A stretch of DNA of 11,314 bases, from NCBI GenBank assembly GCA_046094825.1, contig JBJTIF010000082.1, positions 1 through 11,314 of the forward strand, read 5' to 3'. Shown one piece after another: positions 1 through 5,046 of the stretch (position 1 is its first letter; each line of letters begins with the position of its first letter). Both the position numbers and the translations under genes were made by a program. The notes beneath the pieces were generated by a model, which had not been told where the DNA came from, did no database searches, and saw nothing but the letters and a program-made list of their open reading frames with translations. The DNA comes from JBJTIF01 sp046094825 (GTDB lineage: Bacteria; Actinomycetota; UBA4738; HRBIN12).

Positions 1-80
1 CGCGCCCCCCCCCCGCCCCGCCGGGCCCGCGCCCCGCCCCCGGCGAGCCGCCCCGCGCCCGGCGCCGGCCCCCCCCCCCC
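1..80. other. Low-complexity C-rich contig edge, probably corrupted
   Basis: This stretch is almost entirely C and G, with C-runs of eight to about fourteen bases and almost no A or T. It falls inside what should be glmM codons 24 onward. The recognisable GlmM reading ends exactly where the 14-base C-run (about 69-81) begins. Read on the minus strand, the runs are poly-G, as expected from false G calls at low-signal read ends in two-colour sequencing. That cause is inferred. A genuine GC-rich sequence cannot be excluded from this window alone. Confidence 0.6.
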
Positions 81-149
81 CGCGAGGTCGAGGGTGAGGT
101 CGCGACCGAAGACGCCGCGGACGCCGTCGGTGCCGAAGAGCCGCGCCAC
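1..149 (-). CDS. glmM: Phosphoglucosamine mutase, N-terminal fragment, running off the left edge
   Basis: GlmM converts glucosamine-6-phosphate to glucosamine-1-phosphate for UDP-GlcNAc and peptidoglycan synthesis in the cytoplasm. Reading the minus strand from the GTG at 149 gives (M)ARLFGTDGVRGVFGRDLT followed by LDLA, which is the hallmark GlmM amino terminus with the FGTDGVRG motif. Only about 23 codons (149 to about 81) are credible. Below position 81 the strand turns into G-runs and the protein becomes Gly/Ala/Arg filler, probably sequencing error at a contig end. The serine-phosphate active site and all later domains lie outside the window. The family normally has about 450 residues. 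Synteny agrees, since glmM follows rplM-rpsI in many high-GC Gram-positives. A TAGCCT box lies six bases upstream of the GTG, and no Shine-Dalgarno sequence is seen. Confidence 0.8.
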   Translation of the reverse strand, partial: MARLFGTDGVRGVFGRDLTLDLAGGGGPAPGAGRLAGGGARARRGGGGA

Positions 150-155
150 GGCGTC

Positions 156-161
156 AGGCTA
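156..161 (-). promoter_or_regulatory. Candidate -10 box (TAGCCT) for glmM, possibly leaderless
   Basis: On the minus strand TAGCCT fits the TANNNT -10 pattern and is followed by only six bases (gacgcc) before the GTG of glmM. A transcript from this box would start at or next to the start codon. No Shine-Dalgarno sequence is present and no convincing -35 box is visible. The box is short and could occur by chance. Confidence 0.3.
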
Positions 162-194
162 GCCGACGTCGCGCGCGGCGGGAGCCGGGGGCCG

Positions 195-200
195 TAGCAT
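195..200 (+). promoter_or_regulatory. Candidate -10 box (TAGCAT) for the DUF2007 gene, possibly leaderless
   Basis: TAGCAT matches TANNNT and ends seven bases before the ATG at 208. This is the spacing expected for a leaderless transcript. No Shine-Dalgarno sequence precedes the ATG and no clear -35 hexamer is seen. It mirrors the box in front of the divergent glmM start. Confidence 0.3.
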
Positions 201-207
201 CGACGGC

Positions 208-474
208 ATGGAGGGGCGGCTCGTCCTCGTGCGCTCGTTCGGGTCGGTCCCCGAGGGCTTCCTCGCGCGGGCGCGGCTCGAGGCGGAGGGCATCCCCGTC
301 CTCGCGAAGGGCGGGGACGGTCCGTACCGGATGGGCCCCGTGCACCTGTTCGTCCCGGAGGACCTCGAGGTGCAGGCTCGGCTCGTCCTCGAGTCGCCGG
401 ACGTCGAGGTGACGGATGCGGACCTCGAGGCGGAGAGCGCGGCGGACGATCCGGCGGGGGACCCGGCGGACTAG
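208..474 (+). CDS. DUF2007-type small protein (putative signal-transducing family)
   Basis: This 88-residue soluble acidic protein has no signal peptide or membrane segment. Residues 7-62 follow the pattern of the DUF2007 family, annotated as putative prokaryotic signal-transducing protein: a strand (LVLVRSFGS), a helix with FLARARLEAEGIPV, a variable loop (GDGPYRMG) and a second strand-helix unit (VHLFVPEDLEVQARLVLE). Family members look like a small ferredoxin-like fold, and their biochemical role is unknown. The last 25 residues are Asp/Glu/Ala-rich and probably disordered. It is the only plus-strand gene here, placed between rpsI (convergent, stops overlapping) and glmM (divergent). The ATG at 208 is the first plausible start and lacks a Shine-Dalgarno sequence. 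The family call rests on pattern recognition. Confidence 0.7.
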   Translation: MEGRLVLVRSFGSVPEGFLARARLEAEGIPVLAKGGDGPYRMGPVHLFVPEDLEVQARLVLESPDVEVTDADLEAESAADDPAGDPAD

Positions 475-872
475 CGCTTCGAGAACTGCGGCGCCTTGCG
501 GGCCTTCTTCAGCCCGTACTTGCGGCGCTCCTTCTCCCGCGCGTCGCGCGTGAGGAAGCCCTCCTTCTTCAGCTGCCCCCGGAGGGAGGGGTCGGCCTCG
601 ATGAGCGCACGGGCGATGCCGAGCCGGAGCGCGCCGGCCTGGCCGCTCGTCCCACCGCCCTCGATCGAGGCGATGACATCGGTGTCCTTCTCCCGACCGA
701 CGAGGCGCAGCGGCGCGGAGACGATCATCCGGCTCGCCCGCGTCGGGAAGTACTCCTCGAGCGGACGGCCGTTCACCGTGCAGACGCCCGAACCGGGAAC
801 GAGTCGGACGCGCGCGACGGCCTCCTTGCGGCGGCCGGTGAACAGCGGGAGACGGACGGCGGTCTTCGCCAC
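471..872 (-). CDS. rpsI: 30S ribosomal protein S9 (uS9)
   Basis: S9 binds the head of the 30S subunit, and its basic C-terminal tail reaches the P-site tRNA. The 133-residue product is of normal family length. It shows the TGRRKEAVARVRLVPGSG start, the GGGTSGQAGALRLGIARAL core and the diagnostic basic end with YGLKKARKAPQFSKR, whose final Lys-Arg contacts tRNA. The start is GTG (872-870), directly after the rplM TAA with no spacer. A purine-rich AAGGGGAAG at the end of rplM serves as ribosome binding site. It is cotranscribed with rplM, as in nearly all bacteria. Its TAG stop lies in a CTAG palindrome shared with the stop of the convergent DUF2007 gene, so there is no intergenic room for a terminator. 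Confidence 0.97.
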   Translation of the reverse strand: MAKTAVRLPLFTGRRKEAVARVRLVPGSGVCTVNGRPLEEYFPTRASRMIVSAPLRLVGREKDTDVIASIEGGGTSGQAGALRLGIARALIEADPSLRGQLKKEGFLTRDAREKERRKYGLKKARKAPQFSKR

Positions 873-1556
873 TTACTTCCCCTTCTTCGTCGTCGGCTTC
901 TTCGCGGTGGACTTCTTCGCGGTGGACTTCGCGGTCGCGGCCTTCTTCGGCGCGGCCGTCGCGGTGGCCTTCTTCGCGGTGGGCTTCGGCGCGGCGGGCT
1001 TCGCGGTGGCGGACCTCGCGGCCGGGGAGTCCGTTGCGGCCGGAGCGGCGGCCCGCTTCGCCGCCGGCTTCGCAGCCGGAACCGCTGCGAGCTTCGGGGT
1101 CGGCAGCCCATCCCACGGCGGTACCGCGCCGGCCGCGAGCGCTTGCGGCTGCTGCGCGCGGTGCGGGTGCTCGGGTCCGTCGTAGACGTGGAGCTTCGAG
1201 AGCATCTGGCGCCCGAGGGAGTTCTTCGGGAGCATCCCGCGGATGGCCTTCTCGACCGCGCGGCTGGGCCGCTCGGCGAGGAGGTCGGTGTAGCGGGTCT
1301 CGGTGAGTCCGCCCGGGTAGCCGGAGTGGCGGTACGCGATCTTCTTCTCCGCCTTCTGACCGGTGAGGACGACGCCCTTCGCGTTCACGACGATCACGTG
1401 ATCGCCGGTGTCCGCGTGCGGGGCGAAGATCGGCTTGTGCTTGCCGCGGAGGATCGCCGCGACGTGCGACGCGAGGCGCCCGAGCACGACGCCGTCGGCG
1501 TCGACGACGTACCAACGACGCTCGATGTCGCGCGGGCGGGGGGCGAAGGTCCTCAT
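873..1556 (-). CDS. rplM: 50S ribosomal protein L13 (uL13) with a long Ala/Lys-rich C-terminal tail
   Basis: L13 is an early-assembly large-subunit protein that binds 23S rRNA. Residues 1-140 form the normal domain: RRWYVVDADGVVLGRLAS near the start, ILRGKHKP, GDHVIVVNAKGVVLTGQK, YRHSGYPGGL and RGMLPKNSLGR, ending with KLHVYDGPEHPH. The family usually stops near residue 145, but this protein has 227 residues. After a Pro/Ala linker (141-180), residues 181-227 are made of AKP, AKK and TAKK units like histone H1 or mycobacterial HU tails. The frame stays open without error and ends in TAA. ATG at 1556 is chosen because MRTFAPRPRDIERRW matches family starts. No Shine-Dalgarno sequence is visible, and a hairpin lies just upstream. 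It is followed immediately by rpsI. Confidence 0.96.
   Translation of the reverse strand: MRTFAPRPRDIERRWYVVDADGVVLGRLASHVAAILRGKHKPIFAPHADTGDHVIVVNAKGVVLTGQKAEKKIAYRHSGYPGGLTETRYTDLLAERPSRAVEKAIRGMLPKNSLGRQMLSKLHVYDGPEHPHRAQQPQALAAGAVPPWDGLPTPKLAAVPAAKPAAKRAAAPAATDSPAARSATAKPAAPKPTAKKATATAAPKKAATAKSTAKKSTAKKPTTKKGK
898..927 (-). repeat. Tandem 15-bp repeat encoding STAKK units in the L13 tail
   Basis: The 15-mer ttcttcgcggtggac (plus-strand reading) occurs twice in direct succession at 898-912 and 913-927. Partial copies follow at 928 (ttcgcggt) and around 969-1010. Each full copy encodes Ser/Thr-Ala-Lys-Lys on the minus strand. This suggests that the tail grew by slippage or unequal recombination of short units. 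Confidence 0.85.
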
Positions 1557-1565
1557 GATGGAAGT

Positions 1566-1583
1566 GTCGGCCGCGAGGCCGAC
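1566..1583 (-). promoter_or_regulatory. Hairpin in the rplM leader
   Basis: In the 35-bp gap between the truA stop and the rplM start, the minus strand reads gtcggcc-tcgc-ggccgac: a perfect 7-bp stem with a four-base loop. It ends about nine bases before the rplM ATG and has no U-run, so it does not look like an intrinsic terminator. It could be a translational control element or an RNA processing site. L13 autogenous leaders are known in other bacteria, but similarity to those has not been established. Confidence 0.45.
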
Positions 1584-1591
1584 GGCGCACT

Positions 1592-2413
1592 CTACCTGCG
1601 GGAACGCTCCTGCGTCAAAGGAGCGCCGACGCCCGGCCGTCGGCGCCCGTAGACCACCCGCTCGAGGGTGAGGCCCTGGGCCGGGGCCGGCCCCGGGGTC
1701 CGGGACCGGTCCCCCGCCGCGAGGATCGCCCCGACCTCCGCCGGGTCGATCCGCCCCCGCCCGACCTCCACGAGCACCCGGACGAGGCTGCGGACCATCT
1801 GGTGGAGGAAGGCGTTCGCCCGCGCGCCGACCTCGAACCCCTCGGGCGATCGGACGACGGTGAGCCGCTCGAGCCGGCGGACGGTCCCGCCCGTCGGCGG
1901 GCGGCGGCAGAACGCGGCGAAGTCGTGTTCGCCGACGAGAGCCGCCGCCGCCCGCCGCATCGGGACGAGCGCGAGCTCCTCCGGCAGCCACCACGCGAAG
2001 CGGTGTCCGAAGGGGTCGGGGGCGCGGTCGGTGCGGATCCGGTAGCGGTACTCGCGCGCGGTCGCGGAGACGCGCGCGTGGAAGTCGTCGGCGACGGGGC
2101 GGATCGCACGCACGGCGATCGCGGGACCGACCATGCCGTTCACCGCACGGGCCGCGCGATCGGGGTCATCGACCATCCCGCGGAACGACGCGACCTGCCC
2201 GGCGGCGTGGACGCCCGCGTCCGTGCGCCCGGCGACAGCGAGGCGGACCGGTGCGCGGAGCGCGCGTTCGAGTGCGGCTTCGAGCGTCGACTGGATCGTC
2301 GGCAACTCGCCCTGGCGGGCCCAGCCGTGGAAGTCGGTGCCGTCGTACGCGAGGTCGATGCGGAACGTGCGGGCGGCGGACCGGGCGGGCGACCGCCCGG
2401 CCGCGCCGACCAC
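1592..2413 (-). CDS. truA: tRNA pseudouridine(38-40) synthase TruA
   Basis: TruA isomerises uridines 38-40 in the anticodon stem of many tRNAs. The 273-residue product has the family start FRIDLAYDGTDFHGWARQ (residues 17-34) and the catalytic motif AGRTDAGVHAAGQVASF with the nucleophile Asp65. It also has FHARVSATAREYRYRI around residue 110 and, near the C terminus, FLHQMVRSLVRVLVEVGRG. About sixteen N-terminal residues rich in Ala, Arg and Gly precede the usual start. The GTG at 2413 is the only sensible start; GAGGAG at the end of rplQ lies five bases before it. It follows rplQ by two bases and precedes rplM, the arrangement common in Gram-positive-type genomes. It is complete, with a TAG stop. 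Confidence 0.95.
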   Translation of the reverse strand: MVGAAGRSPARSAARTFRIDLAYDGTDFHGWARQGELPTIQSTLEAALERALRAPVRLAVAGRTDAGVHAAGQVASFRGMVDDPDRAARAVNGMVGPAIAVRAIRPVADDFHARVSATAREYRYRIRTDRAPDPFGHRFAWWLPEELALVPMRRAAAALVGEHDFAAFCRRPPTGGTVRRLERLTVVRSPEGFEVGARANAFLHQMVRSLVRVLVEVGRGRIDPAEVGAILAAGDRSRTPGPAPAQGLTLERVVYGRRRPGVGAPLTQERSRR

Positions 2414-2415
2414 CG

Positions 2416-2772
2416 CTACTCCTCGCCGACGAGTTCGATCCGCGCCATCGGCGCGGCGTCGCCCTGCCGGGGGCCGAGCTTCAGGATGCGGGTGTAGCCG
2501 CCCTGACGCTCCGCGTACCGCGGGCCGATCTCGGAGAAGAGCTTGTGGACCACGTCCCGGTCCGGGATCACCTTCAGCACCTCGCGCCGCGCGGCCACGT
2601 CGCCCTTCTTGGCGTACGTGATGAGCCGCTCCGCGAGCGGACGGACGGCCTTGGCCTTCGCCTCGGTCGTCTTGATCCCCTCGTGCTGGAACAGCTGCGC
2701 GGCGAGCGTGCCGAGCAGGAGGCGCTGGTGCGCCGGTCCGGAGCCGAGACGGGGTCCCTTCTTCGGGCGCAT
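2416..2772 (-). CDS. rplQ: 50S ribosomal protein L17 (bL17)
   Basis: L17 is a bacteria-specific large-subunit protein located near the peptide exit tunnel. The 118-residue protein shows the typical RLGSGPAHQRLLLGTLAAQL start and the conserved helix with HEGIKTTEAKAKAVRPLAERLIT, then DRDVVHKLFSEIGPRYAERQGGYTRI. It ends in the ARIELVGEE strand. Its length is normal. The ATG overlaps the rpoA stop by one base (TGATG), so translation is probably coupled to rpoA. The usual alpha-operon order rpoA-rplQ is kept. Confidence 0.97.
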   Translation of the reverse strand: MRPKKGPRLGSGPAHQRLLLGTLAAQLFQHEGIKTTEAKAKAVRPLAERLITYAKKGDVAARREVLKVIPDRDVVHKLFSEIGPRYAERQGGYTRILKLGPRQGDAAPMARIELVGEE

Positions 2773-3701
2773 CAGTCCACCCGGAGGGACAGGCCGAGCT
2801 CCTCGAGCTTCGCCTTCACCTCGTCGATCGACTTCTGGCCGAAGTTCCGGATGTCCTCGAGCTCGCGCTCCGACTTCTGCACGAGGTCCCCGACCGTGTC
2901 GAGCCCCTCGCGCTTCAGGCAGTTGTACGAGCGCACGGACAGGTTCAGCTCCTCCACCGAGATCGCGTGGTCCGACGGCGCCGAGGCGTCCTCGGCCTCG
3001 CGGACGGTGACGCTCGAGGCCTCGGCGAGGTCGCCGAAGAGCCCGACGAGCTCGAGGAGCGTGCCGCCGGCCGACGCGAGCGCCTCGGCGGGGGTCACCG
3101 CACCGTTCGTCTCGACGTCGAGGATGAGGCGGTCGCGGTCCGTCATCTGCTCGACCCGCGTGTCCTCGACGGCGTAGGAGACCTTCAGGACCGGCGAGAA
3201 GAGCGAGTCGACCGGGATGACGCCGATCGGGTCCCGCGCCTTCTTGTTCCGGTCGGCCATCCGGTAGCCGACGCCTCGCTCGACGGTGAACTCGATCTCG
3301 AGGGATCCGCCCTTGCCGATCGTCGCGATCGGGTGGTCGGGGTTCAGGACCTCGACGCCCGCCGGCGGCGCGATGTCGCCGGCCTTCGCGATGCCCGGGC
3401 CGCTCGCCTTCAGGTACATCGTGATGGGCTCGTCGAGGGCCGAGCGGAGCACGAGACCCTTCACGTTCAGGATGATGTCCGTCACGTCCTCGGTGACCTT
3501 CGGGATGGTCGAGAACTCGTGCTGGACGCCCTCGATCCGGACCGACGACACGGCGGCGCCGGGGATCGACGACAGGAGGGTCCGGCGGAGGGCGTTGCCG
3601 ACGGTGTAGCCGAAGCCCGGCTCGAGCGGCTCGACGACGAACTTCGAGCGGGTCGGGCCGAGCACCTGCTCCTTGATCTGCGGTCTCGCGACGATGAACA
3701 C
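2772..3701 (-). CDS. rpoA: DNA-directed RNA polymerase subunit alpha
   Basis: The alpha subunit dimerises to scaffold RNA polymerase assembly, and its C-terminal domain contacts UP elements and activators. The product has 309 residues with the chosen start. The N-terminal domain spans about residues 8-230 and includes GFGYTVGNALRRTLLSS (30-45) and the insert-domain strands. An Asp/Glu/Ala linker (about 231-247) follows. The C-terminal domain (248-309) carries LSVRSYNCLKREGLDTVGDL, with the DNA-contacting Arg257 and Asn260, then IRNFGQKSIDEVKAKL. The start is the GTG at 3701, because the GGAGGAGGAAGG directly before it is a Shine-Dalgarno sequence. The upstream in-frame GTG at 3719 would translate that sequence. 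rpsD is missing from its usual place just upstream. Confidence 0.97.
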   Translation of the reverse strand: MFIVARPQIKEQVLGPTRSKFVVEPLEPGFGYTVGNALRRTLLSSIPGAAVSSVRIEGVQHEFSTIPKVTEDVTDIILNVKGLVLRSALDEPITMYLKASGPGIAKAGDIAPPAGVEVLNPDHPIATIGKGGSLEIEFTVERGVGYRMADRNKKARDPIGVIPVDSLFSPVLKVSYAVEDTRVEQMTDRDRLILDVETNGAVTPAEALASAGGTLLELVGLFGDLAEASSVTVREAEDASAPSDHAISVEELNLSVRSYNCLKREGLDTVGDLVQKSERELEDIRNFGQKSIDEVKAKLEELGLSLRVD

Positions 3702-3704
3702 GTG

Positions 3705-3716
3705 CCTTCCTCCTCC
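3705..3716 (-). promoter_or_regulatory. Strong Shine-Dalgarno sequence of rpoA
   Basis: GGAGGAGGAAGG on the minus strand ends three bases before the GTG at 3701, with its GGAGG core six to nine bases away. It is the strongest ribosome binding site in the window. It fixes the rpoA start at 3701 and argues against the in-frame GTG at 3719. Confidence 0.8.
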
Positions 3717-3751
3717 CACGGGGGATCAACCAGTGCTGCCCCGCGGCTCGT

Positions 3752-3765
3752 GGCCCTCGCGGGCC
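3752..3765 (-). promoter_or_regulatory. Small hairpin with a GNRA-type loop in the rpsK-rpoA gap
   Basis: The minus strand reads ggccc-gcga-gggcc: a 5-bp stem closed by a GCGA tetraloop. It sits in the 76-bp gap between rpsK and rpoA, where rpsD is normally found. No U-run follows, so it is unlikely to be a terminator. Its function is unknown. The stem is short, and in such GC-rich DNA it may be chance. Confidence 0.3.
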
Positions 3766-3777
3766 GGGACCGACGCG

Positions 3778-4170
3778 CTAGACGCGGCGGCGCTTCTTCG
3801 GCCGGCACCCGTTGTGCGGGACCGGCGTCACGTCCTGGATCCCCGCGACCTCGAGCCCGGAGGCCGCGAGGGAGCGGATCGCGGTCTCGCGGCCGGAGCC
3901 GGGACCCTTCACGTACACGTCGACCTTCTGGAGCCCGTGCTCCTGCGCGCGGCGAGCCGCCGCCTCGGCGGCGAGCTGCGCCGCGAAGGGGGTGGACTTG
4001 CGGGACCCCTTGAACCCGACGTTGCCGGAGCTCGCCCAGGAGATCGTGTTCCCCTGGAGGTCCGTGATCGTCACGATCGTGTTGTTGAAGGTCGACTGGA
4101 TGTGCGCCTGACCGTGGACGACGTGCTTCTTCTCCTTCTTGCGGACCTTCTTCGCCTTCGGCTTCGCCAT
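3778..4170 (-). CDS. rpsK: 30S ribosomal protein S11 (uS11)
   Basis: S11 lies on the 30S platform near the mRNA exit and the E site. The 130-residue product has a basic Lys-rich N terminus (AKPKAKKVRKKEKK). It continues with HIQSTFNNTIVTITDLQGN, SSGNVGFKGSRKSTPFAAQ and YVKGPGSGRETAIRSL, and has the family's end signature VTPVPHNGCRPKKRRRV. Its length is normal. The ATG at 4170 follows a GGAG sequence in the 10-bp gap after rpsM. The next gene in transcription order is rpoA rather than the usual rpsD. Confidence 0.97.
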   Translation of the reverse strand: MAKPKAKKVRKKEKKHVVHGQAHIQSTFNNTIVTITDLQGNTISWASSGNVGFKGSRKSTPFAAQLAAEAAARRAQEHGLQKVDVYVKGPGSGRETAIRSLAASGLEVAGIQDVTPVPHNGCRPKKRRRV

Positions 4171-4180
4171 GGGGGTCTCC

Positions 4181-4561
4181 CTACTTCTTCGTGGCCTTCT
4201 TCTTGCCGGCGACGGTCTTCCGCGGACCCTTCCGCGTGCGCGCGTTCGTGTGCGTGCGCTGACCCCGGACCGGCAGGCCCCGGCGGTGCCGGACGCCCTG
4301 GTACGAACCGATCTCGATCTTCCGCTTGATGTCCTGCGCGACCTCGCGGCGGAGGTCACCCTCGACCTTGTACGTCCGATCGATGAACTCGCGGATGCGG
4401 GCGACCTCCTCCTCGGACAGGTCGCGGACGCGGGTGGACGCGGCGATCTGCGTCTGGCGCACGATCTGCGCGGCGCGGGTCGGGCCGATCCCGTAGATGT
4501 ACTGCAGGCCGATCTCGACGCGCTTGTCGCGCGGGAGGTCGACGCCGGCGATGCGAGCCAC
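4181..4561 (-). CDS. rpsM: 30S ribosomal protein S13 (uS13)
   Basis: S13 sits in the 30S head and bridges to the large subunit, and its C-terminal tail touches P-site tRNA. The 126-residue protein starts ARIAGVDLPRDKRVEIGLQY with the helix-turn unit IYGIGPTRA. It contains the conserved GSYQGVRHRRGLPVRGQRT and HTNARTRKGPRK, and ends in a Lys-rich tail (AGKKKATKK). The start is GTG (4561), preceded five bases upstream by a clear GGAGG. It is separated from rpmJ by nine bases and from rpsK by ten, consistent with one transcript. Confidence 0.97.
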   Translation of the reverse strand: MARIAGVDLPRDKRVEIGLQYIYGIGPTRAAQIVRQTQIAASTRVRDLSEEEVARIREFIDRTYKVEGDLRREVAQDIKRKIEIGSYQGVRHRRGLPVRGQRTHTNARTRKGPRKTVAGKKKATKK

Positions 4562-4570
4562 GAGTGCCTC

Positions 4571-4684
4571 CTACCCCTGCCGCTGCTTGTGCCGCGGGTT
4601 CGTGCAGATGACGCGGATCACGCCGTGGCGACGGATGACCTTGCACTTCTCACAGATCTTCTTCACCGACGGTCGGACCTTCAT
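4571..4684 (-). CDS. rpmJ: 50S ribosomal protein L36 (bL36), zinc-binding form
   Basis: L36 is the smallest large-subunit protein. The 37-residue reading is MKVRPSVKKICEKCKVIRR followed by HGVIRVICTNPRHKQRQG. Cys11, Cys14, Cys27 and His32 form the C-x2-C-x12-C-x4-H zinc ribbon, so this is the zinc-containing (C+) paralogue and not the metal-free replacement made under zinc limitation elsewhere. It lies 13 bp after infA and 9 bp before rpsM, its standard position. It ends in TAG. Confidence 0.97.
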   Translation of the reverse strand: MKVRPSVKKICEKCKVIRRHGVIRVICTNPRHKQRQG

Positions 4685-4697
4685 CGCGTCCCTCTGC

Positions 4698-4916
4698 TCA
4701 CTTGTACCGGTACACGATCCTGCCGCGCGAGAGGTCGTACGGCGAGAGTTCGACGAGGACGCGGTCCCCGGGGAGGATCCGGATGTAGTGCATCCGCATC
4801 TTCCCGGAGATGTGTGCCAGGACCTGATGGTCGTTCTCGAGCTTCACGCGGAACATCGCGTTCGGCAACGGTTCGGTGACCGTTCCCTCCACCTCGATCG
4901 CGTCCTTCTTCGGCAA
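4698..4916 (-). CDS. infA: Translation initiation factor IF-1
   Basis: IF-1 occupies the 30S A site during initiation and assists IF-2 and IF-3. The 72-residue product is full length and shows the S1/OB fold: KKDAIEVEGTVTEPLPNAMF, then VLAHISGKMRMHYIRILPGDRV and VELSPYDLSRGRIVYRYK. The start codon is TTG (4916-4914). The conserved PKKDAIEVEG begins at that codon, and no ATG or GTG exists in frame nearby. An AAGGAG lies eleven bases upstream and overlaps a 10-bp palindrome. It heads the second block of the array after a 180-bp gap with regulatory-looking structure. Confidence 0.96.
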   Translation of the reverse strand: MPKKDAIEVEGTVTEPLPNAMFRVKLENDHQVLAHISGKMRMHYIRILPGDRVLVELSPYDLSRGRIVYRYK

Positions 4917-4921
4917 GTCCT

Positions 4922-4931
4922 GGAGCGCTCC
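4922..4931 (-). promoter_or_regulatory. Palindrome covering the infA Shine-Dalgarno region
   Basis: GGAGCGCTCC is a perfect 10-bp palindrome five bases upstream of the TTG start. The AAGGAG ribosome binding site (4928-4933) overlaps it, so pairing within or between transcripts could mask the site. Together with the rare TTG start this would keep IF-1 synthesis modest. That effect is an inference. Confidence 0.3.
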
Positions 4932-5001
4932 TTCGTCTTCCCACGCACGACGACCCGCCGCAGGCGAGCCGGATCCCGCCCCCGGATGGAGGCGGAGGGG
5001 A

Positions 5002-5031
5002 AGGATACGGGAACCCGGGCGCCGCCGTCCA
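5002..5031 (-). promoter_or_regulatory. Weak promoter candidate upstream of infA
   Basis: On the minus strand, TGGACG (5026-5031; four of six matches to TTGACA) and TATCCT (5002-5007; four of six to TATAAT) are separated by 18 bases. They lie in the only sizeable gap of the array, between map and infA, where an internal promoter for the infA-rpmJ-rpsM-rpsK-rpoA block would be useful. The -35 box overlaps a hairpin. The match is modest and may be coincidental. Confidence 0.22.
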
Positions 5032-5046
5032 CGGGACCGCGGCGCC
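5018..5046 (-). terminator. Strong hairpin in the map-infA gap, attenuator or processing site
   Basis: The minus strand reads ggcgccgc-g-gtcc-cgt-ggac-g-gcggcgcc. An 8-bp perfect GC stem is followed by a single G-G mismatch, four more pairs and a three-base loop, 29 bases in all. It lies 51 bp after the map stop. The sequence after it (cgggttcccg) has no U-run, so it is not a canonical intrinsic terminator. It may be an attenuator, a pause or processing site, or a non-canonical terminator separating the spc and alpha blocks. A smaller hairpin, gcggg-cgtt-cccgc, lies just before it at 5068-5081. Confidence 0.35.

Noticed and set aside
1..80. C-runs as a possible G-quadruplex or origin-like element
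   Set aside because: The region should encode GlmM, lies at a contig edge and has the look of base-calling error. No independent support exists.
154..1590. Long minus-strand open frame of about 478 codons across rplM and rpsI
   Set aside because: It is Arg/Pro/Ala-rich and out of frame with L13 and S9, which are unmistakable in the other frames.
3702..3719. Upstream in-frame GTG for rpoA, adding six residues
   Set aside because: The added codons are the GGAGGAGGAAGG ribosome binding site itself.
5018..5046. Classical intrinsic terminator at the end of the spc block
   Set aside because: The stem is strong but no U-run follows on the minus strand, so only an attenuator or other structural role can be proposed.
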